Positions 6,544 to 13,690 of a stretch of DNA of 24,935 bases are shown here, piece after piece (position 1 is the first letter of the stretch; each line of letters starts with the position of its first letter). Position numbers and translations under genes: made by a program. This stretch comes from SFDP01 sp051653625 (GTDB taxonomy: Bacteria > Bacillota > Clostridia > Lachnospirales > Lachnospiraceae): NCBI GenBank assembly GCA_051653625.1, contig JBOFWM010000042.1, positions 1-24,935 of the forward strand, written 5' to 3'. The notes beneath the pieces were generated by a model. The model made no database searches. It was not told where the DNA came from and saw only the letters and a program-made list of their open reading frames with translations.

Positions 6544-7604
6544 ATTGTTTTTGCAGCTTTTCTCTTATTTTCATCTTTCATTGCAGCATAATGTTTACGT
6601 GTAGTATTTACATCTTTATGACCTAAAACATCTGCAACAAGATAAATATCCCCTGTTTCTTGATATAATGTAGTACCAAATGTACTTCTTAATTTGTGTG
6701 GTGTGATTTTTTTTAAAGAAGTAACTAGACTCGCATATTTTTTAACTAAATTTTCTACACTTCGTGTAGTAATTCTTCTATTTTGAAGCGATAAAAACAG
6801 TGCATTTTCATGACCAGTTGAAGGAATTTGATGTTTTCGTTTTTCAAGATATTCAATTAAGGCTACTTCAACCTCATCTCCAAAATAGACAACATCTTCA
6901 TATCCACCTTTTCTTCGAACTTTTATTCCTAAGTTATCTAAATCTACATCTTGTATATCAAGTCCAACACATTCAGAAACTCGGATTCCTGTTCCTAATA
7001 ATAACGTTAAAATTGTAACATCACGCACTTTTGTTTTCTTGTGATATTCTAATTGTTTTTTCGTTAATTTACTGCCATCCTCAACTTGATCTAAAAGAGT
7101 GGCAACTTCATTTGGATCAAGACGTACAATTTCTTTATCATGTTGTTTTGGTACTGGGACAAGAGAGGGCGCATTTGTTTTAATTAATTCATTTTTAAAA
7201 TAAAAATTGTAAAAACTTCTAAGAGAAGATAATTTTCTACTCTTTCCACGTTCTTCATTTGTAATTTCTCTTGATAACTCATTTTCATTTTTATCTTCAT
7301 AATGTTTATCATATAAAGAAAGATATAAAAGATATTCTTCAATATCTTCGCGTGTAATTTGGTCAAGACATTCAAGTGAAAGATTACATATAGTATGATT
7401 TTTAAATAATTCTACATGTGATACTAAGAATTGAAAAAATAAACGTAAATCATATGCATATGCTAGTTTTGTTCTAGACGCGATGGAATTATCCATTCCA
7501 CGAAAATATTGGGAACAAAAAGGTGGAAGAGTAGAAATAATTTCTCTTAACTTCTTTATATTGTCTTTTTGTAATTGATCGTGATAGTTAACTCGTTTCT
7601 CCAT
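6525..7604 (-). CDS. Xer-type tyrosine recombinase
   Basis: This 359-residue site-specific recombinase has an N-terminal SAM-like core-binding domain (about 30-150) and a C-terminal catalytic domain (about 160-345). The full catalytic set is present: R208 (TGIRVSE), K232 (RRKGG), H303 and R306 (PHKLRSTF), H329 (LGHKDVNTT) and nucleophile Y339. The length, long linker and HKLRSTF style recall the XerS branch that resolves chromosome dimers without a partner, rather than the roughly 300-residue XerC/XerD. AAGGAG precedes the ATG. It has no phage genes, attachment repeats or excisionase nearby, so it looks like a resident gene rather than an element integrase. Assignment to XerS proper is inference. 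Confidence 0.88.
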   Translation of the reverse strand: MEKRVNYHDQLQKDNIKKLREIISTLPPFCSQYFRGMDNSIASRTKLAYAYDLRLFFQFLVSHVELFKNHTICNLSLECLDQITREDIEEYLLYLSLYDKHYEDKNENELSREITNEERGKSRKLSSLRSFYNFYFKNELIKTNAPSLVPVPKQHDKEIVRLDPNEVATLLDQVEDGSKLTKKQLEYHKKTKVRDVTILTLLLGTGIRVSECVGLDIQDVDLDNLGIKVRRKGGYEDVVYFGDEVEVALIEYLEKRKHQIPSTGHENALFLSLQNRRITTRSVENLVKKYASLVTSLKKITPHKLRSTFGTTLYQETGDIYLVADVLGHKDVNTTRKHYAAMKDENKRKAAKTIKLREP

Positions 7605-7657
7605 AAATAATTACTCCTTAAATAGCATATTAAGATTTTATAAAATCAAAAAAATTG

Positions 7658-7687
7658 TTTCACCCATTATTTAAAACATGGTATACT
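7658..7687 (+). promoter_or_regulatory. Candidate promoter of the AI-2E-family permease gene
   Basis: TTTCAC (7658-7663) and TATACT (7682-7687) are separated by 18 bases. The predicted transcription start near 7694 would leave almost no leader for the upstream ATG at 7705 but a normal one for ATG 7756. Confidence 0.45.
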
Positions 7688-7755
7688 ACTAATAATAAAG
7701 CAAAATGAGAATTAATTCAAATAAAATAGAAACTGAAAAGAGGTATAATGCAATT

Positions 7756-9153
7756 ATGAAATTCAAATGGGACAAGAAATATTTACATTGGGGAATTACC
7801 GCATTGCTTGTTATATTAACAAGTATATTTTTTATATATACGATATTTAATGGTGCGCATTTTAAATCTTCCATTAGCAAGATTATTTCTATTTCGATAC
7901 CAATTACAAATGGTTTAGTAATTGCATATTTACTTTCTCCTATTGTAAATTATTTTGAATGTAAAATTAAAACAATTTTTAAAAAGAAGATAAAAACAGA
8001 AGAGTCTCCTAAAACAAAAAATAGGATCAGAGCCTTATCTATTGCCATGACATTTTTATTAGTAGGATACTTTATTTTTGGTTTTTTTATGATTGTATTG
8101 CCACAGTTATATTTAAGTATTGAAAGTATCGTCAATTTACTTCCTACTTATGTAACAAATTTAAATAATGTATTAAATAAGTTAGTTGAGCAATATCCTG
8201 AATTAGCAGACCTTGTTTCAAATGCCATTCCTCAATATTCACAAGAATTTATGGCTTGGGTAAATGGAACACTTTTACCAGGAGTGAATAATATTATTTT
8301 AACATTATCCTTAAGTGTACTTAGTTTTTTAAAAACGATTTGGAATTTAATTATTGGACTAATAATATCTGTATATGTATTAATTAGTAAAGAAAAATTT
8401 ATTGCACAAGCGAAAAAAATAGCTTATTCCTTCTTAGATCGCGAAGCTGCAAATCAACTTATTTTAGATGTACAATTTACAAATAAGACTTTTGGTGGGT
8501 TTATTAATGGTAAATTATTAGATTCTTTAATTATTGGTATAATTTGTTTTGTATGTACAAGTTTTATTGGCACACCATATCCAATTTTAGTAAGTGTCAT
8601 TATTGGTGTAACAAATATTGTACCTTTCTTCGGACCATATTTAGGTGCCATTCCATGTAGTTTACTTATATTATTGATTGACCCAATTCAATGTTTTTAC
8701 TTTATTATTTTTATTTTAATTTTACAACAATTTGATGGAAATATTCTAGGTCCTAAAATATTAGGTGATTCAACCGGCTTATCTGGTTTTTGGGTTATTT
8801 TCTCAATCACCATTTTTGGTGGAATATTTGGTATTTTAGGTATGATTATTGGAGTTCCATTATTCGCAGTTATTTATGCATTATTTAGTCGCAGGGTTAG
8901 AAAAAATCTTTATAAAAAAGGACTTCCTGATGATACAGCTTCTTATATGGATATGGATGAAATTACAGATACAAATCATTTTATAAATAATAATGGTACA
9001 AGATCAAACAATAATTTTTATAAAGAAATACCAGAAGATAGTCGAATAATAAATAAAATTAAGGAAAGTATTTATTCAAATTCTGATACGGGTTTTGAAT
9101 CTAATTTAGAACAGAATTTTGAAAATACTGATAAAAATGATAAAACAAATTAA
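7756..9153 (+). CDS. AI-2E transporter-family membrane protein
   Basis: This protein of about 465 residues has some eight membrane segments. The family signatures are visible: TNIVPFFGPYLGAIP, then FDGNILGPKILGDSTGL followed by two hydrophobic helices. A charged linker with KTIFKKKIKTEES separates the second and third helices. The family includes an E. coli autoinducer-2 exporter and Na+/H+ antiporters, so the substrate cannot be read from sequence. The last 75 or so residues form a hydrophilic Asn/Asp/Glu-rich tail, presumably cytoplasmic and disordered. The frame is open from ATG 7705, but AAGAGG at about 7737-7743 precedes the internal ATG 7756, and 7705 has no ribosome binding site, so 7756 is preferred. 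It is monocistronic. Confidence 0.85.
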   Translation: MKFKWDKKYLHWGITALLVILTSIFFIYTIFNGAHFKSSISKIISISIPITNGLVIAYLLSPIVNYFECKIKTIFKKKIKTEESPKTKNRIRALSIAMTFLLVGYFIFGFFMIVLPQLYLSIESIVNLLPTYVTNLNNVLNKLVEQYPELADLVSNAIPQYSQEFMAWVNGTLLPGVNNIILTLSLSVLSFLKTIWNLIIGLIISVYVLISKEKFIAQAKKIAYSFLDREAANQLILDVQFTNKTFGGFINGKLLDSLIIGIICFVCTSFIGTPYPILVSVIIGVTNIVPFFGPYLGAIPCSLLILLIDPIQCFYFIIFILILQQFDGNILGPKILGDSTGLSGFWVIFSITIFGGIFGILGMIIGVPLFAVIYALFSRRVRKNLYKKGLPDDTASYMDMDEITDTNHFINNNGTRSNNNFYKEIPEDSRIINKIKESIYSNSDTGFESNLEQNFENTDKNDKTN

Positions 9154-9154
9154 C

Positions 9155-9188
9155 AACTATTCGTTAAAGAGTCATTTTGCGAATAGTT
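9155..9188 (+). terminator. Hairpin just after the AI-2E permease stop
   Basis: AACTATTCG (9155-9163) pairs perfectly with CGAATAGTT (9180-9188), starting two bases after the stop codon. The following T-run is poor (AGATTTAT), so it may be a weak terminator or an mRNA 3'-end stabiliser. Confidence 0.55.
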
Positions 9189-9218
9189 AGATTTATATGA
9201 AATATACTATAAATATAA

Positions 9219-9264
9219 AAACCCCTCCAACTCTCCATATAGTACATGGAAATCCGAGGGGTTT
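9219..9264 (-). terminator. Rho-independent terminator of the cytidylate-kinase-like gene
   Basis: AAACCCCTC (9219-9227) pairs with GAGGGGTTT (9256-9264). Read on the minus strand the stem is followed by TTTTTATATTT, so it ends the minus-strand unit. It may also stop plus-strand transcription (TTTATTC follows). Confidence 0.8.
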
Positions 9265-9287
9265 ATTCATATTCAAAAATTAGATTT

Positions 9288-9911
9288 TTATTTATTCATT
9301 TTATTTATTGTTTCAATTAATAATTCAACAGTTCCATCAATCCCTAATAACGAGCTGTTAATACAAATATCATAATTATCAGCACGTCCCCATTTTTTTG
9401 ATGAATAATAGTTGTAATAACTTTGACGTTGTTTATCCTTTTTGGTCATCATATCTTTAGCTTTCACATCTGATACATTATAACGTTCCATGATACGTTT
9501 TACTTTATCTTCATAATCTGCAAATATAAAAATATTAACGATATCTTCCATACCTTCTAATGCATAATCTGCACATCTTCCAACAATTACACAAGATTCT
9601 TCGGCCGCAAGTTTTTTAATCGTATCAAATTGTGCTAAGAATACTTTATGACTAATAGGCATATCGATAAAAGAAGATGTATTATAACCAAAAGAATAAG
9701 TATCCATAACTAAATTATACAAAAATGAATTTGTTGGACGCTCATCATGGCTTTGTATCATTTCTTCACAAAATCCACTCTCCTTTGCCGCTCTTGATAA
9801 TAATTCCTTATCGTAACATTTAATATTAAAGTGTTCTGCTATACGCATTCCAATTTCTCTTCCTGCGGATCCAAATTGTCGACCAATCGTAATTACTGTC
9901 TTCATATTCAT
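9288..9911 (-). CDS. Cytidylate-kinase-like P-loop protein
   Basis: This protein of about 207 residues begins MNMKTVITIGRQFGSAGREIG, an unusual nucleotide-binding loop typical of the cytidylate-kinase-like family. Genuine Cmk starts with a GPAGSGKS-type loop, so this is not the housekeeping CMP kinase. Further features are IVGRCADYAL, IFIFADYEDKVKR, a lid-like basic stretch (KKDKQRQSYYNYYS) and the C-terminal GIDGTVELLIETI. The substrate is unknown. The frame extends upstream to 9974, but AGAAAGG lies just before the paired ATGs at 9911 and 9905, and the family starts here. It follows hisIE by 71 bases and has its own promoter, so its link to histidine synthesis may be only positional. Confidence 0.82.
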   Translation of the reverse strand: MNMKTVITIGRQFGSAGREIGMRIAEHFNIKCYDKELLSRAAKESGFCEEMIQSHDERPTNSFLYNLVMDTYSFGYNTSSFIDMPISHKVFLAQFDTIKKLAAEESCVIVGRCADYALEGMEDIVNIFIFADYEDKVKRIMERYNVSDVKAKDMMTKKDKQRQSYYNYYSSKKWGRADNYDICINSSLLGIDGTVELLIETINKMNK

Positions 9912-9945
9912 CACAACCTTTCTTGTTTTTAATTTTGTTACATAT

Positions 9946-9974
9946 AGTATATATGAATTTTCAAAAATTCTCAA
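9946..9974 (-). promoter_or_regulatory. Promoter of the cytidylate-kinase-like gene, with a palindrome in the spacer
   Basis: On the minus strand TTGAGA (plus-strand 9969-9974) and TATACT (9946-9951) are separated by 17 bases. A 16-base inverted repeat, GAATTTT-CA-AAAATTC at 9955-9970, lies between the two elements and could be an operator, though its AT richness weakens the case. Confidence 0.6.
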
Positions 9975-9982
9975 TTAATTTC

Positions 9983-11083
9983 TTATCTTTTTGATAATTC
10001 TTCAGAAATTTCATCCCATGTAACATTTTTATCAGCCATTAAAACCATCATATGATATAAAAAATCAGCAATTTCATACTTTATTTCATTTGGGTTTGGA
10101 TTTTTAGCAGCAATAATAATTTCAGTTGCCTCTTCTCCAAGTTTTTTTAAGATTTTATCGGTTCCCTTATCAAATAAATAATTTGTATAAGAACCTTCTT
10201 TTGGATTTACTTTTCGATCTTCAATTACTGAAAAAACTTGATCCAAAACAGCTTCTTTTGATAAATGAATTTGATTATTTTTTACAATATCTTGAAAAAA
10301 GCAGCTCATTTTTCCAGTATGGCATGCAACACCAACTTGCTTGACTTTTGCAAGTAGAGTATCTGAATCACAATCTGCTGTAAGAGATTTTACATATTGA
10401 TAATGACCACTTGTATCACCTTTAATCCATAATTCATTTCGACTTCTACTAAAATAAGTCATTTTTCCAAGTTCAATTGTCGTATTGTATGCTGTTTCAT
10501 TCATATATGCTAACATCAATACTTCATTTGTTTTATAATCTTGTACAATAACAGGTATTAATCCATCACTATTTACTTTTAATTCTTTCCATTTTAAATT
10601 TGCATTAAGTGAAAGTGGGTCTTCAAGAAACACAACTTCCCCTTGTTCTATTGTAAGAAGTCCCGAAGTATAATCTGATACATATTCTTTATTTTTTGAA
10701 AATGCAAGTAATTTCTCTTTTCCAAATTTCAAAAATACTTCTTCCGCTAACTCTACATTATCTTCACACATAAAATTTAAGATAGCACGATCACATCCTG
10801 TGTAAAGGATTTTTTTTACATCTTCCATTTTATGTATATTCCCACCACAAATTACTGGAACAGATACCGTATTACAAATTGCTTTAATTACATCAAGTGC
10901 TTCTTCGTGTTCCTGATCATTGTGAGATGAAAGATCAAAAATAACTAAGTACTCTATATTTTTATCACAAATTGTTTTGGCATATGTAATTGGATTTGAT
11001 TCAAGTATTGTTAAATCATCTCTATTTTTTACAACTGATTTTTTATATAAATAAATACAGGCAATTTTTCTTTGATTTCTCAT
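9983..11083 (-). CDS. hisIE: HisIE (phosphoribosyl-AMP cyclohydrolase / phosphoribosyl-ATP pyrophosphatase) with an N-terminal HisF-like half barrel
   Basis: This 366-residue fusion has three parts. Residues 1 to about 140 resemble the first half of the HisF/HisA TIM barrel (YLVIFDLSS, VPVICGGNIHKMEDVKKIL, GCDRAILNF). Residues about 165-275 are HisI, with KGDTSGH, zinc and metal ligands in DCDSDTLL and CHTGKMSCF. Residues about 280-366 are HisE, with KKLGEEATE and EIADFLYHMMVLM. HisE and HisI do the second and third steps of histidine synthesis. Both domains look intact. In the N-terminal part the HisF catalytic aspartates appear to be replaced by Y11 and S129, so it is probably not a cyclase. 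The start ATG overlaps the hisB stop by four bases (ATGA), indicating translational coupling. Confidence 0.93.
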   Translation of the reverse strand: MRNQRKIACIYLYKKSVVKNRDDLTILESNPITYAKTICDKNIEYLVIFDLSSHNDQEHEEALDVIKAICNTVSVPVICGGNIHKMEDVKKILYTGCDRAILNFMCEDNVELAEEVFLKFGKEKLLAFSKNKEYVSDYTSGLLTIEQGEVVFLEDPLSLNANLKWKELKVNSDGLIPVIVQDYKTNEVLMLAYMNETAYNTTIELGKMTYFSRSRNELWIKGDTSGHYQYVKSLTADCDSDTLLAKVKQVGVACHTGKMSCFFQDIVKNNQIHLSKEAVLDQVFSVIEDRKVNPKEGSYTNYLFDKGTDKILKKLGEEATEIIIAAKNPNPNEIKYEIADFLYHMMVLMADKNVTWDEISEELSKR

Positions 11084-11673
11084 GCTAATACTCCTTTTGT
11101 GCTTAGTGTTCCTTTGATTCTTGCATCCATACTTGTAGCTTCATCTAAAGCTCTTCCAAATGCTTTAAACATTGCTTCTACTTGATGATGTGTATTATCT
11201 CCCGACATTTTTACAATATGTAAGTTCATACCTGCTGAATAAGAAATGGCATAAAAAAATTCACGAAATAATTCAGTATCCATTCCACCAATTTGTGGTT
11301 GTTTAAAATCACAATCAAAATTAAGATAAGGACGTCCACATAAATCAATTGAGCAAAGCATTAAAACATCATCCATTGGAATTGTTTTACTTCCATATCG
11401 TTTGATTCCCTCTTTTGTCCCTAATGCATCTTTAATCGCTGTTCCAATTACGATTCCTAGATCTTCCACTGTATGATGACCATCTACAAAAAGATCTCCT
11501 TTTACATGAAGTTCTCCATCAAAGAATCCATGTTTTAGAAATCCCTCTAACATATGATCAAAAAATCCTATTCCAGTGGATACAGTGGATTTTCCCGTTC
11601 CATCAATCGAAAAAGTAACTCTTATATCTGTCTCTTTTGTTTTTCTTGTAATCGTTGTAATACGCTCTTTCAT
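11080..11673 (-). CDS. hisB: Imidazoleglycerol-phosphate dehydratase
   Basis: This 197-residue monofunctional HisB removes water from imidazole glycerol phosphate to give imidazole acetol phosphate. The Mn-binding histidine motifs occur in duplicate, as expected for the repeated half-domains: GFFDHMLEGFLKHG with DGHHTVEDLG, and FFYAISYSAGMNLH with GDNTHHQVEAMFKAFGRAL. No histidinol-phosphatase domain is fused. AAGGAT precedes the ATG. The gene lies 30 bases after hisD and overlaps hisIE by four bases. The length is normal for bacterial HisB. Confidence 0.97.
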   Translation of the reverse strand: MKERITTITRKTKETDIRVTFSIDGTGKSTVSTGIGFFDHMLEGFLKHGFFDGELHVKGDLFVDGHHTVEDLGIVIGTAIKDALGTKEGIKRYGSKTIPMDDVLMLCSIDLCGRPYLNFDCDFKQPQIGGMDTELFREFFYAISYSAGMNLHIVKMSGDNTHHQVEAMFKAFGRALDEATSMDARIKGTLSTKGVLA

Positions 11674-11703
11674 TTGATTTATCCTTTCTTATTGAAAATA
11701 CAC

Positions 11704-12993
11704 TTATTCAAATCGAACTTTAATTGAATTTTCATGTGCCGTTAATCCTTCTTCTCTTGCAAATAATTCAATTTCATTATGTACACGAGATAGTGCTTCT
11801 TTGGAATAAGAAATAATACTTGATTTTTTCATGAAATCATCCACGTTTAAGGGCGAGAAAAATTTCGCTGTACCATTTGTTGGCAATACATGATTTGGAC
11901 CTGCGAAATAATCTCCTAAAGGTTCACAAGAGTATTCGCCAAGGAAGATTGCACCTGCATTTTTGATTTTAGGTAACACACTAAATGGATCTTTTGTTAA
12001 AATTTCAAGATGTTCTGTTGCAATTTCATTTGCAACTAAAATACCATCTTCTAAAGAGTTTGCAACTAAAATATATCCATATTTTTCAATAGATTTTTCC
12101 ATGATTTCTTTTCGTGATAATTTCTTTAAAAACAAATCAATTTCATATGCTACTTGTTTTGCAAGTTCATTTGATGTTGTAATCAAAATACAACTTGCAA
12201 GTTCATCATGTTCTGCTTGAGACAATAAATCAGCCGCAATATATTTCGGATTAGCACTTTCATCTGCAAGAATTAAAATTTCACTTGGACCTGCAATAGA
12301 ATCAATACTTACATGACCAAAACATGCTTTTTTTGCAAGTGCAACAAAAATATTTCCAGGACCTGTAATTTTATCAACTTTAGGGATCGATGGTGTTCCA
12401 AAAGCAAGAGCTGCAATTGCTTGTGCACCACCTACTTTATAAATCGTATTAACACCTGCAATATCTGCAGCAACTAATGTTCCAGGATTTACAATGCCAT
12501 CTTCATTTGCCGGAGTTGTCATTATAATTTCAGAAACACCTGCAACTTTCGCAGGAATAACATTCATTAATACACTAGATGGGTATGCTGCTTTCCCACC
12601 AGGAACATAAACACCTGCTCTTTCTATTGGTGTTATTTTTTGACCTAAAATAATACCCGATTCGTCTAAATCAAACCAACTATTGTGTAATTGTTTTTTA
12701 TGAAATGAAAAAATATTTTCTGCACTATGTTTCATTACTTCAATAAATTCACTACTAATACTTTCATATGCCTTTTCAATTTCTTCTTTCGTTACCTTTA
12801 TATTTGAAGTATTCATATCCCATTTGTCAAATTTTTTCGTGTAAGAAAAAAGTGCTTTATCTTTTTCTTTACGAACATTTAATATAATTTCATCTACAAT
12901 GATTTCATATTCTTCATAATTTGCTGGATTTCTTTTTAGCAAATCATCTAGTAAAGATGCTTTTACTTCTTCATTTAGTTCTAAAATTCTCAT
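11704..12993 (-). CDS. hisD: Histidinol dehydrogenase
   Basis: This 429-residue zinc enzyme catalyses the last two oxidations, histidinol to histidine, with NAD. Visible motifs include RAGVYVPGGKAAYPSSVLM, GPGNIFVALAKK, IAGPSEILILAD, LLSQAEHD (zinc ligands Q and H), ATEHLEI (the catalytic Glu-His pair) and GPNHVLPTNG. All are intact and length is standard. GAAAGGA precedes the ATG, 13 bases after the hisG stop, so it is part of the his operon. Confidence 0.98.
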   Translation of the reverse strand: MRILELNEEVKASLLDDLLKRNPANYEEYEIIVDEIILNVRKEKDKALFSYTKKFDKWDMNTSNIKVTKEEIEKAYESISSEFIEVMKHSAENIFSFHKKQLHNSWFDLDESGIILGQKITPIERAGVYVPGGKAAYPSSVLMNVIPAKVAGVSEIIMTTPANEDGIVNPGTLVAADIAGVNTIYKVGGAQAIAALAFGTPSIPKVDKITGPGNIFVALAKKACFGHVSIDSIAGPSEILILADESANPKYIAADLLSQAEHDELASCILITTSNELAKQVAYEIDLFLKKLSRKEIMEKSIEKYGYILVANSLEDGILVANEIATEHLEILTKDPFSVLPKIKNAGAIFLGEYSCEPLGDYFAGPNHVLPTNGTAKFFSPLNVDDFMKKSSIISYSKEALSRVHNEIELFAREEGLTAHENSIKVRFE

Positions 12994-13006
12994 ATCAATT
13001 TCCTTT

Positions 13007-13660
13007 CTACTCTTTTTCTAATTCATATTTTAATGCTTGAATTAGTGATTTTATACGCGCTGATTGCATTTGCATACTTACTTGATTTACAATCATTCTC
13101 GCAGAGAGAGGACAAATTTCTTCTAATACTTCTAATCCATTTTCACGAAGTGTAGAACCAGTTTCAACAATATCTACAATAACATCTCCTAAAGAAACCA
13201 TTGGTCCTAATTCAACAGAACCATTTAATTTAATTATATCAACAGTTTGATGTTTTGTATTATAAAAATAATCTTTTGTAATATTTGGGTATTTACTACA
13301 TACTCTTATAAATTCATGATGTTTTAATAATTCTTTGGCACTTGGCGGTCCACATACACACATTCTACAAGCACCAAATCCTAAATCTAATACTTCATAT
13401 ACACTTCGATTTTCTTCTAATAATGTATCTTTTCCAACCACTCCAATATCTGCTGCGCCATATTCTACATACGTTGGAACATCAGGTCCTTTGGCTAAAA
13501 AGAATTTAAGTTTTAATTCTTCATTTACAAAAATCAATTTTCTACTTGATTTATCTTTTATTTCTTCACATGTAATTCCAATCCGTTCTAATAATGCTAA
13601 TGTATCTTTCGCTAATCTTCCTTTCCCTAATGCAAAGGTTAAATATCCATTATTTGACAT
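13007..13660 (-). CDS. hisG: ATP phosphoribosyltransferase, short-form catalytic subunit
   Basis: This 217-residue enzyme joins ATP and PRPP in the first, committed step of histidine synthesis. Motifs are GKGRLAKDTLALLERIGI, ADIGVVGKDTLLEE and the PRPP-binding DIVETGSTLRENGLEV. It is the short form: it lacks the C-terminal histidine-binding regulatory domain of long HisG and needs HisZ, encoded immediately upstream (30-base gap). Feedback inhibition by histidine should therefore act on the HisG-HisZ complex. GGGAG precedes the ATG. Confidence 0.97.
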   Translation of the reverse strand: MSNNGYLTFALGKGRLAKDTLALLERIGITCEEIKDKSSRKLIFVNEELKLKFFLAKGPDVPTYVEYGAADIGVVGKDTLLEENRSVYEVLDLGFGACRMCVCGPPSAKELLKHHEFIRVCSKYPNITKDYFYNTKHQTVDIIKLNGSVELGPMVSLGDVIVDIVETGSTLRENGLEVLEEICPLSARMIVNQVSMQMQSARIKSLIQALKYELEKE

Positions 13661-13690
13661 AATACGCTCCCATTCTCTTCAAAAATTCAA

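Noticed and set aside
6525..7604. Tyrosine recombinase as the integrase of a genomic island or prophage
   Set aside because: There is no tRNA, direct repeat, excisionase or phage gene nearby, and the flanking genes are housekeeping.
7634..7647. GATTTTATAAAATC palindrome before the recombinase gene as a dif site
   Set aside because: It is a 14-base AT-rich palindrome in AT-rich DNA and lacks the two longer half-sites and spacer of dif-type sites.
10000..10420. N-terminal region of HisIE as a working HisF or HisA
   Set aside because: The region is actually at the high-coordinate end of the gene (about 10660-11083); there only half a barrel is present and both catalytic aspartate positions are changed.
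11963..12220. Open frame on the plus strand inside hisD
   Set aside because: It lies wholly opposite a well-conserved coding sequence, has no ribosome binding site and resembles no protein.
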